Shown: one piece after another, positions 34,821-42,567 of the stretch
How the letters are laid out: the number at the start of each line of letters is the position of its first letter
How positions within the stretch are numbered: position 1 is the stretch's first letter
NCBI RefSeq assembly: GCF_021531355.1
Contig: NZ_JADYTS010000013.1
Coordinates: 1-48,942, forward strand
Direction of reading: 5' to 3'
DNA length: 48,942 bases
Origin: Leyella stercorea
Lineage (GTDB): Bacteria; Bacteroidota; Bacteroidia; Bacteroidales; Bacteroidaceae
Position numbers and translations under genes: made by a program
Notes under the pieces: generated by a model
The model's database searches: none
Told to the model about the DNA's origin: nothing
What the model saw: only the letters and a program-made list of their open reading frames with translations

Positions 34821-37007
34821 TTAGTATTCCATAGAGAAAGTCACACCACGTCGCATCATATCCTTAGCCAACGGGCTCATACGCTTGATGAACGACTCCC
34901 ACGAACGGTTCTGCTGCTGGCTCCATCCTGCCTCAGCCAAGGCTATAGAGCGAGGATAAGCCTGATAGTATATGCGCTCGGGCGATGTGATGCACTCGCT
35001 CCAAAGTGTTCCGGCTACGCCGAAAAGATTGTTCTGCTCAAACTGCTTGTCGTGTCCCCAAGCCGGATCGAGAGCGTAGGTAGCCTTGAGCGAAGTTACG
35101 GGCATTCCCCAGTTCACCTCAGGCATGTCGCCCTTAGCCATAGGATAGTCGAAGTAGCAGTGCTCGCCCGGGCAGAGCATGATGCGTGCGTTGTTCTCGA
35201 CGGCAGCCTGCAGAGCCTTGTCGGTGAGTCCGTTGCGCCAAGCGAATGTTACGCATCCCGGCTGAATCTTCTTGAAGTCGGTCTCATACCAGAACATCGG
35301 TGTCTTGTGATATGTGTCGCGCAGGAGTTCGATAACGCGGTCAAACATATATCCCTGAAGCTTCCAGTTCTCCGAACGGTCGGTAGTTGTGATGCCGAGC
35401 TTCTTCTTCAGAACCTGACACTTGGGGCAGTCGGTCCAGCAGTCGAGTGCCGGATTGCCAGCCTCATCGCCACCGAGATGGATATACTTAGACGGGAAAA
35501 TGTCGGCAATCTCCTTGAATACATTGCCCAAGAACTCGTATGTGAAGTCGTTGCCCGGGCAAAGAAGCTCGTTGGAAACGCCACATGTGGTGCGGATAGG
35601 CACCTGACGCTGATGACATGTAAGTTCGGGGAACACACTGATAGCAGCTACCTCATGGCCCGGCATCTCAATCTCGGGTACTATCTCCACGTGATACTGA
35701 GCGGCAAACTTCACCAAGTCGCGCATCTGCTCCTGAGTGTAATAGCCCTTGTAAGGCATCAGCAGGTCGTCCTGACCCCAACGTGATGAAGCCTGTTCGG
35801 TAAGCTGCGGATACTTCTTAATCTCAATGCGCCAAGCCTGGTCGTCTACGAGGTGCAGGTGCAGAGCGTTGAGCTTGTAGCGAGCCATTTCGGGGATGAA
35901 AGCCTTCAGCTCGTCGAGCGGAATGAATGTACGGGCAGGGTCGACCATCAATTCACGTACGTGAGTGCGAGGAGTGTCCTTGATGGAGAGTTGCGGAATG
36001 GCATCAACACACTCCTTATTGCCCGAACCAAGAAGAATCTGGTCGAGAGTCATCAGTCCCCAGAACACGCCGCGCGGAGTCTTGCCCTTGATGTTCACGC
36101 CCTTAGAGTCTACAGTAAGAGTGTAAGCCTCGTCGTCGTCGAGCGACGAGTCGAGGGCGAGAACAAGCTGCAAGCCACGCTGACGGCTGTTTACGATGTT
36201 GCCGATACGACCAGTAAGCATCTCGCGAGCACGCTCCACCTCATTGTTCAATACATTATCATCCTTCTTGTCAAGCAATATATTCCAGGCTGTCTGCACG
36301 TTCAGCGCCTTAGCACCCTTCTGAACGGTCAGGGTCTGCGGCATTGGGGTGAGGCACAGCGTCGGGTCGCTCACTTCCTTTGCCATCTTCGGCTCGGCAT
36401 AGAAGCGGCTCCAGCCTGCTGCCTTCATATAAGCCTTCTCGCTGCCCTTCGGAACGATGAGCTTAACGCTGCCTGGCTCTACACCATAGAATGAAGAAAC
36501 GGCAGCCTTTGGCGGCACTTTCGAATTGACCTTGACGGTCTTCAGTCCCGACAGACGTGCAAATGCGTATTCACCGATTACAGGAGCGCCGTCGATAGTA
36601 AGTTCTGTCATACTCTTACATCCCGAGAAAGCGGCTGCACCGATGCTCTCTACCGATGCCGGGATAGTAATGTTCTGAAGCTTGTCGCAGGCAAAGAACG
36701 CCTGTGTTCCGATGGTCTTCAGCACCTTTGGCAGAGCGATGGTGAGGAGTTGGTGGCGCGAATGGAACGCATTCTTTGGTATCTCGGTGCTCTTAGCGTC
36801 ACTGAGGTCGATGTCGCGTACTTGAAAACAGAGGTCACGCATCTGTCTGTAGTCGCCCTTACGGTCGGTAGACAGTTCGCCTGTGAGCTTAAGGCTTACA
36901 GCCATCGACTTCTGTTCGGGCTTCAAATTGTTCATACGCTCCACGGTCTGTGCCGACATAACCGCTGAAAGGATTGTCGTAGCAGATAATAGTAGTAGTC
37001 TTTTCAT
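34821..37007 (-). CDS. Beta-N-acetylhexosaminidase (GH20) with LRR region
   Basis: A 728-residue secreted enzyme. The signal peptide is MKRLLLLSATTILSAVMSAQT. Residues about 70-205 carry BspA-type leucine-rich repeats (e.g. LQNITIPASVESIGAAAFSGC, shown here in part). A GH20b-type domain follows, then the GH20 catalytic barrel with HLHLVDDQAWR and the catalytic pair Asp514-Glu515 in HLGGDEAG. GH20 enzymes release terminal GlcNAc or GalNAc from glycans such as mucin or host N-glycans. I start at ATG 37007, because the upstream in-frame ATG (37067) lies in the -7 box. The LRR fusion is unusual. Confidence 0.9.
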   Translation of the reverse strand: MKRLLLLSATTILSAVMSAQTVERMNNLKPEQKSMAVSLKLTGELSTDRKGDYRQMRDLCFQVRDIDLSDAKSTEIPKNAFHSRHQLLTIALPKVLKTIGTQAFFACDKLQNITIPASVESIGAAAFSGCKSMTELTIDGAPVIGEYAFARLSGLKTVKVNSKVPPKAAVSSFYGVEPGSVKLIVPKGSEKAYMKAAGWSRFYAEPKMAKEVSDPTLCLTPMPQTLTVQKGAKALNVQTAWNILLDKKDDNVLNNEVERAREMLTGRIGNIVNSRQRGLQLVLALDSSLDDDEAYTLTVDSKGVNIKGKTPRGVFWGLMTLDQILLGSGNKECVDAIPQLSIKDTPRTHVRELMVDPARTFIPLDELKAFIPEMARYKLNALHLHLVDDQAWRIEIKKYPQLTEQASSRWGQDDLLMPYKGYYTQEQMRDLVKFAAQYHVEIVPEIEMPGHEVAAISVFPELTCHQRQVPIRTTCGVSNELLCPGNDFTYEFLGNVFKEIADIFPSKYIHLGGDEAGNPALDCWTDCPKCQVLKKKLGITTTDRSENWKLQGYMFDRVIELLRDTYHKTPMFWYETDFKKIQPGCVTFAWRNGLTDKALQAAVENNARIMLCPGEHCYFDYPMAKGDMPEVNWGMPVTSLKATYALDPAWGHDKQFEQNNLFGVAGTLWSECITSPERIYYQAYPRSIALAEAGWSQQQNRSWESFIKRMSPLAKDMMRRGVTFSMEY

Positions 37008-37064
37008 TTGTCGTTTATTTGTATTTATTGTTGTATGTTTTTTCCTTAAAACCAATATTACCTG

Positions 37065-37072
37065 CAAAGGTA
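37065..37072 (-). promoter_or_regulatory. -7 promoter element for the LRR-GH20 gene
   Basis: TACCTTTG on the minus strand places transcription start near 37058, about 50 nt before the chosen ATG. Between here and hppA lie two AT-rich repeats of TCTTATATTAATA. Confidence 0.6.
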
Positions 37073-37161
37073 ACTGATTTTAAGGAGAAAACATACTCGC
37101 GGTGTTCCTTTCTTATATTAATATAAGGTTATAATCTTATATTAATACAATATTCTACGTT

Positions 37162-39366
37162 TTAAAGAAATGCAATTGTCAAGCCTGCCATTACGATGCT
37201 AACCATCGACATGAGCTTGATGAGGATGTTGAGCGACGGACCTGAGGTGTCCTTAAACGGGTCGCCTACGGTGTCGCCTACGATAGTGGCCTTGTGGTTC
37301 TCGCTACCCTTACCTCCGTAGTGGCCCTCCTCTATCATCTTCTTGGCGTTGTCCCAAGCTCCTCCTGAGTTGGACATGAACACGGCGAGGGTGAAACCTG
37401 CTGCCAATCCGCCTGTAAGCAATCCAAGTACGCCAGCCACTCCGAGCACCAGTCCCACAACAATCGGGATGATGATGGCGAGCAACGACGGCAATATCAT
37501 CTCGCGCTGGGCGCTTCGTGTGCTTATCTCTACGCAACGGCCATAGTCGGGCGTAGCCTTGCCTTCGAGTATTCCCTTTATCTCGCGGAACTGACGGCGC
37601 ACCTCCTGCACCATCGACTCGGCTGCACGACCCACGGCTCCCATTGTCAGTCCGCAGAAGAGGAATGCTGCCATGGCTCCGAGGAACGCTCCTACGAGCA
37701 CCTTAGGATTGATTAGGTTCACCTGGAAGAACTCGATGAAGTCGACGGTCGAGGCATTCGTCGGGTCGAACACGTTGCCGGCTGCATCGATATATTGCTT
37801 GCCGTTGTCCACGGCACGTATCATTGCTATCTTTATCTCTTCGATGTACGATGCCAGCAGGGCAAGGGCTGTGAGTGCAGCCGAACCTATTGCAAATCCC
37901 TTACCGGTGGCTGCGGTGGTGTTACCGAGTGCATCGAGAGCGTCGGTACGCTCGCGCACCTCCTTGCCTAAGCCGCTCATCTCTGCATTACCGCCTGCAT
38001 TGTCGGCTATCGGACCGTAAGCGTCGGTGGCAAGGGTTATGCCGAGCGTTGAGAGCATGCCCACTGCGGCTATACCTATGCCGTAAAGACCGGTACTGAT
38101 GGACTTTGCCGATAGCGACATGTCAAATCCATTGGCGCAAAGATAGCTCAACATGATGGCTACCGAGATAGTGACAACCGGTATCATCGTCGAAATCATT
38201 CCCGTACCTATACCTTTTATAATAACAGTGGCAGGACCTGTCTGCGAGGCTTCGGCTATCTTCTGCGTAGGCACATAGCTGTGCGAGGTGTAATATTCGG
38301 TGGCTTGACCTATCACGACACCTGCTATCAGTCCGCTGATGACCGAAAACGAGAGTCCCAACCAGTTTTCGATGCCAAGCATATAGAGTATCACGAACGT
38401 AGCAACGGCTATCAGACAGGCGCTGACGTTGGTGCCCAAGCCAAGCGAGTGGAGAAGTTCCTTCATCGTAGCGCCCTCCCTTGTACGCACCATGAAGATG
38501 CCGATGAGCGAAAGGAAAATACCGATGGCAGCAATAATCATCGGTGCTATGACGGCACGCAACTGCATGTCGCCATTCATGGCAAATGCTGTGGCTCCAA
38601 GAGCTGCAGTAGAGAGTATCGAACCGCAATAGCTCTCGTAGAGGTCGGCACCCATTCCGGCTACGTCGCCTACGTTGTCGCCTACATTATCGGCAATGGT
38701 TGCAGGATTGCGCGGGTCGTCCTCGGGTATGTTAGCCTCAACCTTGCCCACGAGGTCGGCTCCCACGTCGGCAGCCTTGGTGTAAATACCGCCACCCACA
38801 CGGGCAAACAACGCCTGTGTAGAAGCACCCATTCCGAAGGTAAGCATAGTAGTGGTGATGGTGACGAGGGCTGTCGACTCGCCCTGATAGACGGCATTCA
38901 ACACAATAAACCATATAGCAATGTCGAGCAGTCCGAGTCCGACAACGACCAGACCCATAACGGCTCCACTACGGAAAGCAATCTTCAGTCCTTTGTCAAG
39001 CCCCGTACGCGCTCCGTTGGCGGTACGCGCCGAAGCATAAGTAGCGGTTTTCATACCAAAGAAACCTGCCAATCCAGAGAACAATCCGCCGGTGAGGAAT
39101 GCAAACGGAACCCACGGATTCTGCACCTTCAGCACATAAGCCATAAAAGCAAAGACGATGGCAAGCACCACAAAGACAATAGCCACAACCTTATACTGCT
39201 GCTTCAGATAAGCCATGGCACCCTTCCTGACATGCTCGGCGATTTCTTTCATTCGGTCAGTACCCTCTTCCTCTTTCATCATCGAGCGGAAGAAAAACCA
39301 TGCCATTCCCAATGCTACAACGCTGGCAATAGGAATCAGCCAAAAAACTAAAGGGATGTTGTTCAT
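37162..39366 (-). CDS. hppA: Membrane-bound ion-pumping pyrophosphatase
   Basis: A 734-residue protein of about 16 membrane segments. It couples pyrophosphate hydrolysis to ion export. The substrate-site motifs are DNVGDNVGDVAGMGADLYES and GGAWDNAKKMIEEG. At the K+-dependence position the sequence reads GNTTAATGKG with Ala, as in K+-requiring enzymes (Lys marks K+-independent H+ pumps), so it is probably a Na+ or Na+/H+ pump, as known in Bacteroides. Length is normal. It is monocistronic, with its own -7 box. Confidence 0.93.
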   Translation of the reverse strand: MNNIPLVFWLIPIASVVALGMAWFFFRSMMKEEEGTDRMKEIAEHVRKGAMAYLKQQYKVVAIVFVVLAIVFAFMAYVLKVQNPWVPFAFLTGGLFSGLAGFFGMKTATYASARTANGARTGLDKGLKIAFRSGAVMGLVVVGLGLLDIAIWFIVLNAVYQGESTALVTITTTMLTFGMGASTQALFARVGGGIYTKAADVGADLVGKVEANIPEDDPRNPATIADNVGDNVGDVAGMGADLYESYCGSILSTAALGATAFAMNGDMQLRAVIAPMIIAAIGIFLSLIGIFMVRTREGATMKELLHSLGLGTNVSACLIAVATFVILYMLGIENWLGLSFSVISGLIAGVVIGQATEYYTSHSYVPTQKIAEASQTGPATVIIKGIGTGMISTMIPVVTISVAIMLSYLCANGFDMSLSAKSISTGLYGIGIAAVGMLSTLGITLATDAYGPIADNAGGNAEMSGLGKEVRERTDALDALGNTTAATGKGFAIGSAALTALALLASYIEEIKIAMIRAVDNGKQYIDAAGNVFDPTNASTVDFIEFFQVNLINPKVLVGAFLGAMAAFLFCGLTMGAVGRAAESMVQEVRRQFREIKGILEGKATPDYGRCVEISTRSAQREMILPSLLAIIIPIVVGLVLGVAGVLGLLTGGLAAGFTLAVFMSNSGGAWDNAKKMIEEGHYGGKGSENHKATIVGDTVGDPFKDTSGPSLNILIKLMSMVSIVMAGLTIAFL

Positions 39367-39424
39367 AACGGTATATTTAAGTTTAATAATAGAATTAGTA
39401 GTCCGTCGTTACAAATTGATTATG

Positions 39425-39432
39425 CAAATATA
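39425..39432 (-). promoter_or_regulatory. -7 promoter element for hppA
   Basis: TATATTTG on the minus strand, 59 bp before the ATG, predicts a leader of about 50 nt. Confidence 0.55.
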
Positions 39433-39516
39433 TAAAATATATTGATATGAAAGTAAAAAGAATAGAATAATAATTATTAAAGTTTATTTCATCGGCGAAA
39501 GAGAAATTATTATTAT

Positions 39517-39524
39517 TACCTTTG
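39517..39524 (+). promoter_or_regulatory. Orphan plus-strand -7 element
   Basis: TACCTTTG reads toward the mini-ORF at 39602 and the long hairpin, with no larger plus-strand gene before the minus-strand lipoprotein gene. It may drive a small RNA or leader transcript. Confidence 0.4.
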
Positions 39525-39601
39525 CGGTAGTTTTTTTGAATATTGGGTTGAAATAGTGTTGTTAAATAACAAACAACATACAGATTTACAAACCTTTATA
39601 A

Positions 39602-39658
39602 ATGAAGAAGTTTTTCGCGACAACGTTGATATACCAAAACGTCTTCTTCCTTAGTTAA
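39602..39658 (+). CDS. Possible Phe-rich leader peptide
   Basis: An 18-codon frame, MKKFFATTLIYQNVFFLS, starts about 70 nt after the orphan promoter element and contains four Phe codons. Its last codons and stop lie inside the 5' arm of the hairpin at 39629-39690. A competing pairing GAAGAAG (39604-39610) with CTTCTTC (39643-39649) is available. This is the geometry of an amino-acid attenuator. However, the plus-strand region downstream has no biosynthetic gene, so it is either a relic or a chance arrangement. Confidence 0.35.
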   Translation: MKKFFATTLIYQNVFFLS

Positions 39659-39690
39659 CTCTAACTATGGAAGGAGACGCTTTGTATATA
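39629..39690. other. Long near-perfect hairpin
   Basis: The core stem of 17 positions (39641-39657 with 39662-39678, one mismatch and one G-U, loop ACTC) extends outward through CAAA/TTTG and TATA pairings to nearly 30 positions. It lies 75 bp beyond the stop of the Ala-rich lipoprotein (minus) and after the mini-ORF (plus). It lacks a long T-run. The rest of the 399-bp gap (39367-39765) holds only promoter elements. Confidence 0.6.
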
Positions 39691-39765
39691 GAATGAAATA
39701 ATGTGGCAGTAATAGCGGAAGTGCATTGCTGTAACAGCTGCAGTTTACAAGCTGTAAGACAGAAC

Positions 39766-40572
39766 TTATTCTTGATTATTATGCAGTCCTAATCCCTTCA
39801 ACGCCTTGTCGGCAACCTTGTTAACGGCTTCGTTGGCCTTCTTGTTTGCCTCATTCACCTTTTCCGCAGCCTTCTGGCGTTCGGCATTTCTTTTCTCTTC
39901 CAACTTCTTCTTTCCCTCTGCAGCAGTGTTGCTGGCTTTGGCAGCAGCATCGTCCACGGCAGCCTTAGCGGCGTTCTCGGCTGTTGTGGTAGCATTTTTA
40001 ACAGCTGACTTGGCAGCGTTCTTCACTGTTTCAGGAGCGTTCTTCACCATTTCGGCGGCAGCCTTTGCTGTCTCCACAACCGTTTCACCCTTTGCAATGG
40101 CAGGAGAAGCGAGCTGAACCACGTCGCTTGTGATGGCAGCCTTTGCGTCCTCAGCTGTTGCGGCTGCTGATGTAGGCAGGTTGATGATGCCGTTTACGAG
40201 ACTTTCCACCGTGCTGTTGCCGCTGGCAATGGTCTTCAACGACTCGGCATTGTCATTGACAAACTTCTTAATAGCAGAACCGTAAGCTTTAGCCTCTTCC
40301 AACTTGCCTTCCTCAGCAAGGTTCTTATAGATGGTCTGGAGGTTGGCAAGAACCGAAATAGTGGTCTTCGCGTCCTTGGCGTCTATTGCCTTCTGAAGCT
40401 CTGCTGTGAGATTGTCGATGGTGGTCTTGTTGTCTTCGCTAAGCTCAGCACCGCCTTCTTCGTTAGCTACTACGGCAGCCGAATCAGCATTGGCTGCTGT
40501 GTTCTGTGTCTTGTTGCCGCAGCTTGAGAATGTGAGAGCAAGAGCTGCTGCAAAGACAAATGCTTTTTTCAT
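39766..40572 (-). CDS. Ala-rich helical lipoprotein
   Basis: A 268-residue predicted lipoprotein (lipobox TFSSC, Cys18). After a polar Ala/Asn linker the first half is a helical domain (about 45-130). The second half consists of amphipathic Ala/Lys/Glu repeats such as AAKSAVKNATTTAENAAKAAV and EKRNAERQKAAEKVNEANKK, resembling LEA- or apolipoprotein-like helices or a long coiled coil that might contact peptidoglycan or membranes. I do not recognise a named family. Ala-rich composition also creates spurious open frames on the other strand. Confidence 0.78.
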   Translation of the reverse strand: MKKAFVFAAALALTFSSCGNKTQNTAANADSAAVVANEEGGAELSEDNKTTIDNLTAELQKAIDAKDAKTTISVLANLQTIYKNLAEEGKLEEAKAYGSAIKKFVNDNAESLKTIASGNSTVESLVNGIINLPTSAAATAEDAKAAITSDVVQLASPAIAKGETVVETAKAAAEMVKNAPETVKNAAKSAVKNATTTAENAAKAAVDDAAAKASNTAAEGKKKLEEKRNAERQKAAEKVNEANKKANEAVNKVADKALKGLGLHNNQE

Positions 40573-40631
40573 ATTTCCTTTATTTATTAGTTGACGTTGA
40601 CAATATAATCATATAACGCTATATGACTTTG

Positions 40632-40639
40632 CAAATGTA
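40632..40639 (-). promoter_or_regulatory. -7 promoter element for the Ala-rich lipoprotein gene
   Basis: TACATTTG on the minus strand, 60 bp before the start at 40572. It marks the left border of the accessory island. Confidence 0.55.
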
Positions 40640-40702
40640 TATAATAAAATGGGAACAACAAAAAAATGCCTGGAGAATTTGGGCATAACGCCTTCTACAG
40701 AG

Positions 40703-41086
40703 CTACAGCAGGAAATGATTTGAAACAACTATCCAATGCCCTGTTTTAAGGCTGCCGACACGCTCCAAGTAACCGGCCTTTTTAAGGAACGCAATCTCAC
40801 GTTTAGCGGTGGCATCAGACAACCCCGTTTTCTCGCAAAGCCTTTCTCGGCTCAGGTTCTTGTCATCGGAGAACATCTGCAAAATCAACTTCTGCCTCTC
40901 TGTCAAGTTTATTGGGTCATTTATTGAGTCATTTATTGGGTCATTCGATGAAGCAGATGCAACATTGTTTTGAATATGCAGAGTCAATTTAACTTGCATA
41001 AGTTCTGGTTGCTCTTGTAATCCATGCTTCTTTCGCTTGGCAATATTACTTCTATATTCTATTGAAGAACCCTTCGTATTCTTCAT
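40703..41086 (-). pseudogene. C-terminal fragment of an AlbA_2-type ATPase paralogue
   Basis: A 127-codon frame whose last 75 residues form a winged helix (LTERQKLILQMFSDDKNLSRERLCEKTG then DATAKREIAFLKKAGYLERVG, abbreviated), preceded by the tetrapeptide repeats NDPINDSINDPIN from 12-bp DNA repeats (near 40910-40955). This is how AlbA_2/GHKL transcriptional-regulator-like ATPases of Bacteroidales commonly end. The first 40 residues are Lys/Gln-rich and look non-native, and the frame overlaps the complete paralogue at 41052 by 35 bp. It is probably the remnant tail of a second, deleted copy. Expression as a small HTH protein is possible. Confidence 0.55.
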
Positions 41087-42539
41087 CCACTATTTTCCAA
41101 ATGCCTTTTTTTCGACCTCCTTCTCTGACAATCAAGTTAAGGTCTGAAAGTTGTTTAAGGTATCGCTGTACTTGGCGTAGGGAAATGCCCATGTTCTCAG
41201 ACATTTGCGTGGCATTGATTTGAGGTATTTGTGAAATCAATTTATAGATTTGCCGCTGAGCCTTTACAAATTCTTTTGTGACATTAGCTTTGGCTTTTAC
41301 GACATCTCTGGTCTCTTTTACGACGTCTTTTACGACATCTTCGGGTGCTTTTACGACATGAGAATTATCTTTTATGACATCCATGGCATAATTGAGGTTC
41401 CACATGGTAACATGGAATTCAGAAGCATTGGAGTTGAACTCTGGAGCATGGTAATCCTCCAAATTCTCAAACCGCTTATATTCACCTATAATCTTCTTCA
41501 TACCGCTACCTCTACGCTCCATAAGCTTTAAGCGATGAAAGAAATCAGCGAGCAAAGGGTTGCGACGTTTCGAAGGTACAGTCATAGGGTCAAGTTGTTG
41601 TATCAAGCGTCCATCAAACATACCGCCTGGGGAATACACCTCCATTCGGTCATCATACATATCAATGTGTATTTCGCTACCAAGCTCCATGTAATCCCTG
41701 TGAATGATGGCGTTACATATCACTTCTGTTACGGCACGTTCTGGATAATCGGGCAGTTCCTCCCGATAATCATCTTCTTTCCACCATCTTCGGTGTGAAT
41801 TGTTCCGAACAAATGCGACCGCATCTTGCAATTGTCCGATAACGCTACCCTCCAGTTCTGCATCATCCAAAGCCTCGCCCAAACCGCTTGTCATGTCTAA
41901 GCCATTCCAACGGGTGCAAAATATACGAGAATGGCGTATTGGGGAGTCGTCAGCTAAAAGAGCACCAGCATTGGTAAGTTTTCCATCATTATCTACAATA
42001 CCCCATGATACGAAATCACTATCATCAAACGATTGGTTCAACCGCTTGAAGTGTACGGATTTGAGCTTTGAGAAAGCCATATCCTCAAACTTATAGGGTG
42101 AAGGAATCGCATCAAAGGAGCGACCTGCACCTTGCATTACAAGACTTTTTAGTTGAAGTCGGTCAGCAACAACAGACTCATTGCCAACTCTTACAAATGC
42201 TAAGCGTTGCTTATCGCCTATATAGTAATATGGTGTTTCTTGCCCCTTGTAAACATGAAGCATCACAAGCTTCTTGCCTTCAACCTCTTTAAATTCAAGG
42301 TTGACAGCAGGTATAGGGTCAAGTTTTGTCTTTATCTCTTCGCTTATTCTTTCGGCATCGCTCTCTGCATCAGCAAGACCAACCACTTGGTCGTCGTCGC
42401 TGATGCCAAACACTAATGTTCCGCCTTCGCCATTGGCAAAGGCAGATACACTTTTTAGCCAACTCTTTGGTCGCTTTACTTCGAGCTGCTGTTTCTTGTC
42501 GTAGGCGGTTGCTTCGCCAATAAAGGAAAGTATATTCAT
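41052..42539 (-). CDS. AlbA_2/Schlafen-type ATP-binding regulator
   Basis: A 495-residue protein from ATG 42539 (an ATG 9 bp upstream is also possible). It has an N-terminal AlbA_2 (Schlafen-like) domain: QLEVKRPKSWLKSVSAFANG, GGTLVFGISDD and FVRVGNESV. The central part ends in a GHKL-type ATPase: AVTEVICNAIIHRDY (N box) and MEVYSPGGMFDG (G1 box). Repeats VVKDVVKETRDVVKAKANV link to a C-terminal winged helix (INATQMSENMGISLRQVQRYLKQL). Such proteins are often called transcriptional regulators, and several occur in phage-defence islands; the exact role is unknown. It starts 28 bp after the FtsK-AAA+ fusion gene, so the two are probably cotranscribed. Confidence 0.83.
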   Translation of the reverse strand: MNILSFIGEATAYDKKQQLEVKRPKSWLKSVSAFANGEGGTLVFGISDDDQVVGLADAESDAERISEEIKTKLDPIPAVNLEFKEVEGKKLVMLHVYKGQETPYYYIGDKQRLAFVRVGNESVVADRLQLKSLVMQGAGRSFDAIPSPYKFEDMAFSKLKSVHFKRLNQSFDDSDFVSWGIVDNDGKLTNAGALLADDSPIRHSRIFCTRWNGLDMTSGLGEALDDAELEGSVIGQLQDAVAFVRNNSHRRWWKEDDYREELPDYPERAVTEVICNAIIHRDYMELGSEIHIDMYDDRMEVYSPGGMFDGRLIQQLDPMTVPSKRRNPLLADFFHRLKLMERRGSGMKKIIGEYKRFENLEDYHAPEFNSNASEFHVTMWNLNYAMDVIKDNSHVVKAPEDVVKDVVKETRDVVKAKANVTKEFVKAQRQIYKLISQIPQINATQMSENMGISLRQVQRYLKQLSDLNLIVREGGRKKGIWKIVDEEYEGFFNRI

Positions 42540-42567
42540 AAATATCATTCATTTAAAATAGTATGCT

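Noticed and set aside
38281..39351. Plus-strand open frame opposite hppA
   Set aside because: His/Ser/Arg-rich translation typical of an antisense shadow; hppA is certain.
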